The notes under the pieces were generated by a model. That model ran no database searches and was not told the DNA's origin. It worked only from the letters and a program-made list of their open reading frames with translations. Both the position numbers and the translations under genes were made by a program. Of a stretch of 64,000 nucleotides of DNA, positions 61,296 through 64,000 are shown piece by piece. Origin of the DNA: Caryophanales bacterium (GTDB lineage: Bacteria; Bacillota; Bacilli; Exiguobacteriales; Exiguobacteriaceae); the NCBI GenBank assembly GCA_902363455.1, contig CABJAC010000002.1, positions 258,265 through 322,264 on the forward strand, read 5' to 3'. Each line of letters begins with the position of its first letter. The stretch's first letter is position 1.

Positions 61296-62648
61296 ATGAG
61301 CACACAGATGAAACCGCAACAACCAAAGCAAAAGGAGAATGCGATTGCGCGTTACTTCGATTTTAATGGACTCGGTACGAATATGCGGACAGAGTTCATC
61401 GCCGGTATGACGACGTTCTTCGCGATGGCCTACATCCTGTTCGTCAATCCAAACACACTCGCAGAAGCAGGAATGGATGCGGGAGCGGTCTTCGGTGCAA
61501 CAGCACTCGTTGCCATCATCGGTTCGGTCACGATGGGCTTACTCGCCAATTACCCAATCGCTCTGGCACCAGGTATGGGACTGAATGCGTTCTTCGCCTA
61601 CAGTGTCGTCATCGGAATGGGGATCCCATGGCAAACGGCTTTATCCGGTGTTTTAGTATCCGGTCTGGTCTTCATGGTGTTAACAGCGTCTGGTATTCGG
61701 GAAACAATCATCAATGCGATTCCAGAACCTCTTAAAATGGCAGTAGCTGCCGGAATCGGTTTATTTATCGCTTTCATCGGTTTAAAAACGGGCGGTATCG
61801 TCGTCGCCAATGAAGCAACACTCGTCTCACTCGGTAACCTGGGGCAGGGGACGACATTACTTGCTGTTTTCGGTTTAGTCATCTCAGCCATCTTGATGAC
61901 ACGCGGCATTAAAGGCGCGATTTTCTTCGGGATGATCATCACAGCCATTGCCGGTATGATCTTTGGTTTAATTCCGGTCCCGTCAGGTCTCGGTGAAATC
62001 GTCTCAGCACCACCAAGTATCGCACCGACATTCGGTCAAGCATTCTTACACTTTGACGAAATCTTCACAGTCCAGATGGCAGTCGTCATCCTGACATTCT
62101 TCTTCGTTGATTTCTTCGATACAGCCGGAACACTTGTTGCGGTTGCAAATCAGGCAGGATTGATTAAAGAAAATAAAGTCCCGCGTGCCGGTCGCGCCTT
62201 GATTGCAGATTCAACAGCAACGGTTGCGGGTTCAATTCTCGGAACGTCGACTACGGTTTCTTACATTGAATCAAGTGCGGGTGTCGCAGCAGGCGGTCGT
62301 TCTGGAATGACAGCAATCGTTACCGGTTTATTCTTTGGACTTGCCTTATTCTTCTCGCCATTACTTGCCGTCATCACGGCACCGGTAACAGCACCTGCAT
62401 TAATCATCGTTGGTGTATTGATGGCTTCATCTCTTCTCCAGATTGACTGGAAGAAGTTCGAGTACGCAGTGCCGGCCTTCTTGACGGTCATCATGATGCC
62501 GCTTACGTACTCGATTGCAACAGGAATCGCCTTCGGATTCCTGTTCTACCCGATTACGATGATTGCAAAAGGTCGTGCGAAGGAAGTCCATCCGATTATG
62601 TACGCGATGTCACTCGGATTCCTTGCTTACTTCATCTGGTTACACTGA
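61296..62648 (+). CDS. pbuG: Guanine/hypoxanthine permease (AzgA/PbuG family)
   Basis: 450 residues, about twelve membrane segments, with GMTTFFAMAYILFVNPNTLAE near 38, the binding-region PIALAPGMGLNAFFAY near 92 and FVDFFDTAGTLVAVANQAG near 270. These match the AzgA-like branch of NCS2 purine transporters. Guanine-type riboswitch control supports guanine/hypoxanthine uptake, repressed when guanine is plentiful. GGAAAGAGGG precedes the ATG. Confidence 0.92.
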   Translation: MSTQMKPQQPKQKENAIARYFDFNGLGTNMRTEFIAGMTTFFAMAYILFVNPNTLAEAGMDAGAVFGATALVAIIGSVTMGLLANYPIALAPGMGLNAFFAYSVVIGMGIPWQTALSGVLVSGLVFMVLTASGIRETIINAIPEPLKMAVAAGIGLFIAFIGLKTGGIVVANEATLVSLGNLGQGTTLLAVFGLVISAILMTRGIKGAIFFGMIITAIAGMIFGLIPVPSGLGEIVSAPPSIAPTFGQAFLHFDEIFTVQMAVVILTFFFVDFFDTAGTLVAVANQAGLIKENKVPRAGRALIADSTATVAGSILGTSTTVSYIESSAGVAAGGRSGMTAIVTGLFFGLALFFSPLLAVITAPVTAPALIIVGVLMASSLLQIDWKKFEYAVPAFLTVIMMPLTYSIATGIAFGFLFYPITMIAKGRAKEVHPIMYAMSLGFLAYFIWLH

Positions 62649-62664
62649 GTTTTCTTTTTATAGT

Positions 62665-62704
62665 TAACGTCTTTCTTCTATATAGAAGAAAGGCGTTTTT
62701 TTGA
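62665..62704 (+). terminator. Terminator
   Basis: AACGTCTTTCTTC pairs with GAAGAAAGGCGTT around TATATA, followed by TTTTTT, after the permease gene. Confidence 0.88.
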
Positions 62705-62740
62705 TGCAGGAGGGAAAGGGAAATAAGAGGAGGTGTTTCC

Positions 62741-63652
62741 ATGATTGAAAAGATTACAGGTCCTGTCTTTGAATACTTGGCGGAGCATAAAGGGTTGATT
62801 GAAACGGCGCGGAAGGTAGGGCTGCCGTTAGGCGGAACCTTTTTTGTCGGAGGGCAGGAAACGGAAGAGACGATCCAAACGGTCCGGGAATTAAATGAAG
62901 ACGGACGGGCGGTAACGGTTGATTGTCTCGGTGAATTCATCGAAGCGGAACAGGATGCAATCGGGATTGCTGATGAATGTATCAAAGTCATTCATCGGAT
63001 TTCGGAAGAAAAGTTGAATGCGCAAGTCTCATTGAAACTGACTTCAGTCGGATTAAGGTTAAATCCGAAAATTGCAGTTGAGCAGATGACACGGATTTTG
63101 GAAACAGCAGAAACGTTTAATTTGCGTGTCACGATTAATATGGAAGAAGAAGCCGTATGCGAAAGCATCATTCAAGTTTTTGAACAATTGCATCGTCGTT
63201 TTTCAAATGTCGGAATTGCATTGCAAGCCAATCTATACCGGACGCGTTTTGATCTCGAACGCTTGCAATCCACCGTTCGTGTCGTCAAGGGTGCCTATAC
63301 GGGTCCGGAAGATATTTATATCGAGCGGAAAGAAACGGTGGATGCGACGTATTTACAACTCGTGAAACAAAATCTTTTGCAAGGCTGTTATACGCAAGTC
63401 GCGACACATGACGAAGATATGATTCAAGAAGTCATTCGATTCGTCCACCGACAGGGAATTGGATTTGATCAATTTGAATTCCAGATGCTGCAAGGGATGC
63501 GATCGAAGCGGCAACAGGAATTAGCAGCTGAAGGATATCGTGTCGTCATTTATGTCCCTCATGGTGTCGACTGGTATACGTATCTGATGAAACGTTTGGC
63601 GGAACGACCGGCCAACATCGGCTTCACGGCAATGAGCATGTTAAGACTCTAA
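62741..63652 (+). CDS. Proline dehydrogenase
   Basis: 303-residue FAD-dependent TIM-barrel enzyme oxidising proline to pyrroline-5-carboxylate, membrane-associated. Motifs: VSLKLTSVGL near 88, LQANLYRT near 160, VVKGAYTGPED near 185, ATHDEDMI near 223 and the C-terminal VPHGVDWYTYLMKRLAERPAN. It is the stand-alone Gram-positive type (PutB/FadM); the partner P5C dehydrogenase is not adjacent. GAGGAGGTG precedes the ATG. Single gene. Confidence 0.93.
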   Translation: MIEKITGPVFEYLAEHKGLIETARKVGLPLGGTFFVGGQETEETIQTVRELNEDGRAVTVDCLGEFIEAEQDAIGIADECIKVIHRISEEKLNAQVSLKLTSVGLRLNPKIAVEQMTRILETAETFNLRVTINMEEEAVCESIIQVFEQLHRRFSNVGIALQANLYRTRFDLERLQSTVRVVKGAYTGPEDIYIERKETVDATYLQLVKQNLLQGCYTQVATHDEDMIQEVIRFVHRQGIGFDQFEFQMLQGMRSKRQQELAAEGYRVVIYVPHGVDWYTYLMKRLAERPANIGFTAMSMLRL

Positions 63653-63654
63653 AG

Positions 63655-63700
63655 GCTTTACAAAGGGTTTTTAAATCCTTTGTAAAGTTTTTTTAAAATA
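63655..63700 (+). terminator. Terminator
   Basis: CTTTACAAAGG pairs with CCTTTGTAAAG around a T-rich loop, followed by TTTTTTT, after the proline dehydrogenase gene. Confidence 0.88.
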
Positions 63701-63803
63701 ATGCTTGTGTTTGTCGAATTTTGTTGGTATATTAATAAATGTTCCAGCGAGACGCCTTTTATAAACGGTTTGTTGGGGCTGAAAAATCTTTTCTAAAACG
63801 TGG

Positions 63804-63832
63804 TTGACATAATCGAAAGAACCTGTTAATCT
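63804..63832 (+). promoter_or_regulatory. rRNA operon promoter
   Basis: TTGACA at 63804 and TAATCT at 63827 with a 17-nt spacer, about 150 nt before the 16S gene. The leader 63833-63979 holds TTTGAAAACTGAA, common in rrn leaders and spacers of Firmicutes, and short hairpins such as GTGACTTCGGTCAC at 63944-63957. Nothing coding was seen in 63653-63979. Confidence 0.8.
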
Positions 63833-63979
63833 ATTGAAGTCGCTAACACAACGCGGAAGAAATGACGAACTTTGAAAACTGAACGATGAGGCAAAAAACG
63901 TATCTTCGGATACAAACAATGAATGAAGCGCAAGCTTCGTCAACGTGACTTCGGTCACAAAAACGAGCAAGTCAAACAC

Positions 63980-64000
63980 TTTATGGAGAGTTTGATCCTG
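63980..64000 (+). rRNA. 16S ribosomal RNA, 5' end only
   Basis: The window ends in GGAGAGTTTGATCCTG, the universal start of 16S rRNA. The exact mature 5' end is set by comparison with B. subtilis (TTTAT ... GGAGAG) and may be off by one or two bases. The rest of the operon lies outside the window. Confidence 0.95.

Noticed and set aside
1..64000. CRISPR array, prophage or conjugative element
   Set aside because: No regularly spaced direct repeats, integrase, structural phage genes or transfer genes were seen.

Overview
The window looks like a chromosomal segment of a low-to-mid GC Gram-positive rod of the order Bacillales. Protein sequence style, gene order and the riboswitch set fit Exiguobacterium or a close relative, but this is inferred from recognition and not from a database search. 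Genes are dense, read both ways, start with strong AGGAGG-type ribosome binding sites and often overlap as ATGA. The last bases are the 5' end of a 16S rRNA gene. No prophage, CRISPR array or tRNA gene was seen.

Layout. 1-3122: the end of galE, then galT and galM (Leloir pathway). 3881-9712, minus strand: leucine dehydrogenase and the four-subunit branched-chain 2-oxoacid dehydrogenase complex, with a likely CcpA (cre) site. 9755-20920: a phenylacetate catabolic island (divergent FlK-like thioesterase; paaK, paaABCD, an EthD-like protein, two enoyl-CoA hydratases, an aldehyde dehydrogenase, 3-hydroxyacyl-CoA dehydrogenase, thiolase, paaX). No paaE reductase gene and no oxepin-CoA hydratase gene are visible. 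20931-43400: mostly one- to three-gene units, including a gamma-carbonic-anhydrase-like protein, paired YdcZ transporters, msrA behind a SAM-I riboswitch, a guanidine-I riboswitch with an SMR pair, stress and oxidoreductase genes, an EAL protein, LemA/TPM, uppP, a Zn/Cd ATPase, a ZIP transporter, an SOS-type Y-family polymerase with YolD, and a pentapeptide protein.

41578-51021: a methionine salvage region. Two divergent SAM-I riboswitches control mtnW-mtnX-mtnB-mtnD on one side and mtnK-mtnA plus an RbsABC-type ABC transporter on the other. The transporter is best read as a methylthioribose importer (inference). 51022-51389 holds a structured RNA that I cannot assign. 51390-55494 is a MoxR-DUF58-transglutaminase operon. 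Two guanine-type purine riboswitches precede guaA (55740) and a PbuG-like permease (61296).

57285-58830 is AT-richer and decayed. A gene carrying two nonsense codons is split by a roughly 407-nt hairpin-ended element resembling a non-autonomous IS200/IS605 derivative, and removing the element restores the frame exactly. The window ends with a stress protein behind a sigma-B-like promoter, an acyltransferase, the purine permease, proline dehydrogenase and an rRNA operon promoter.
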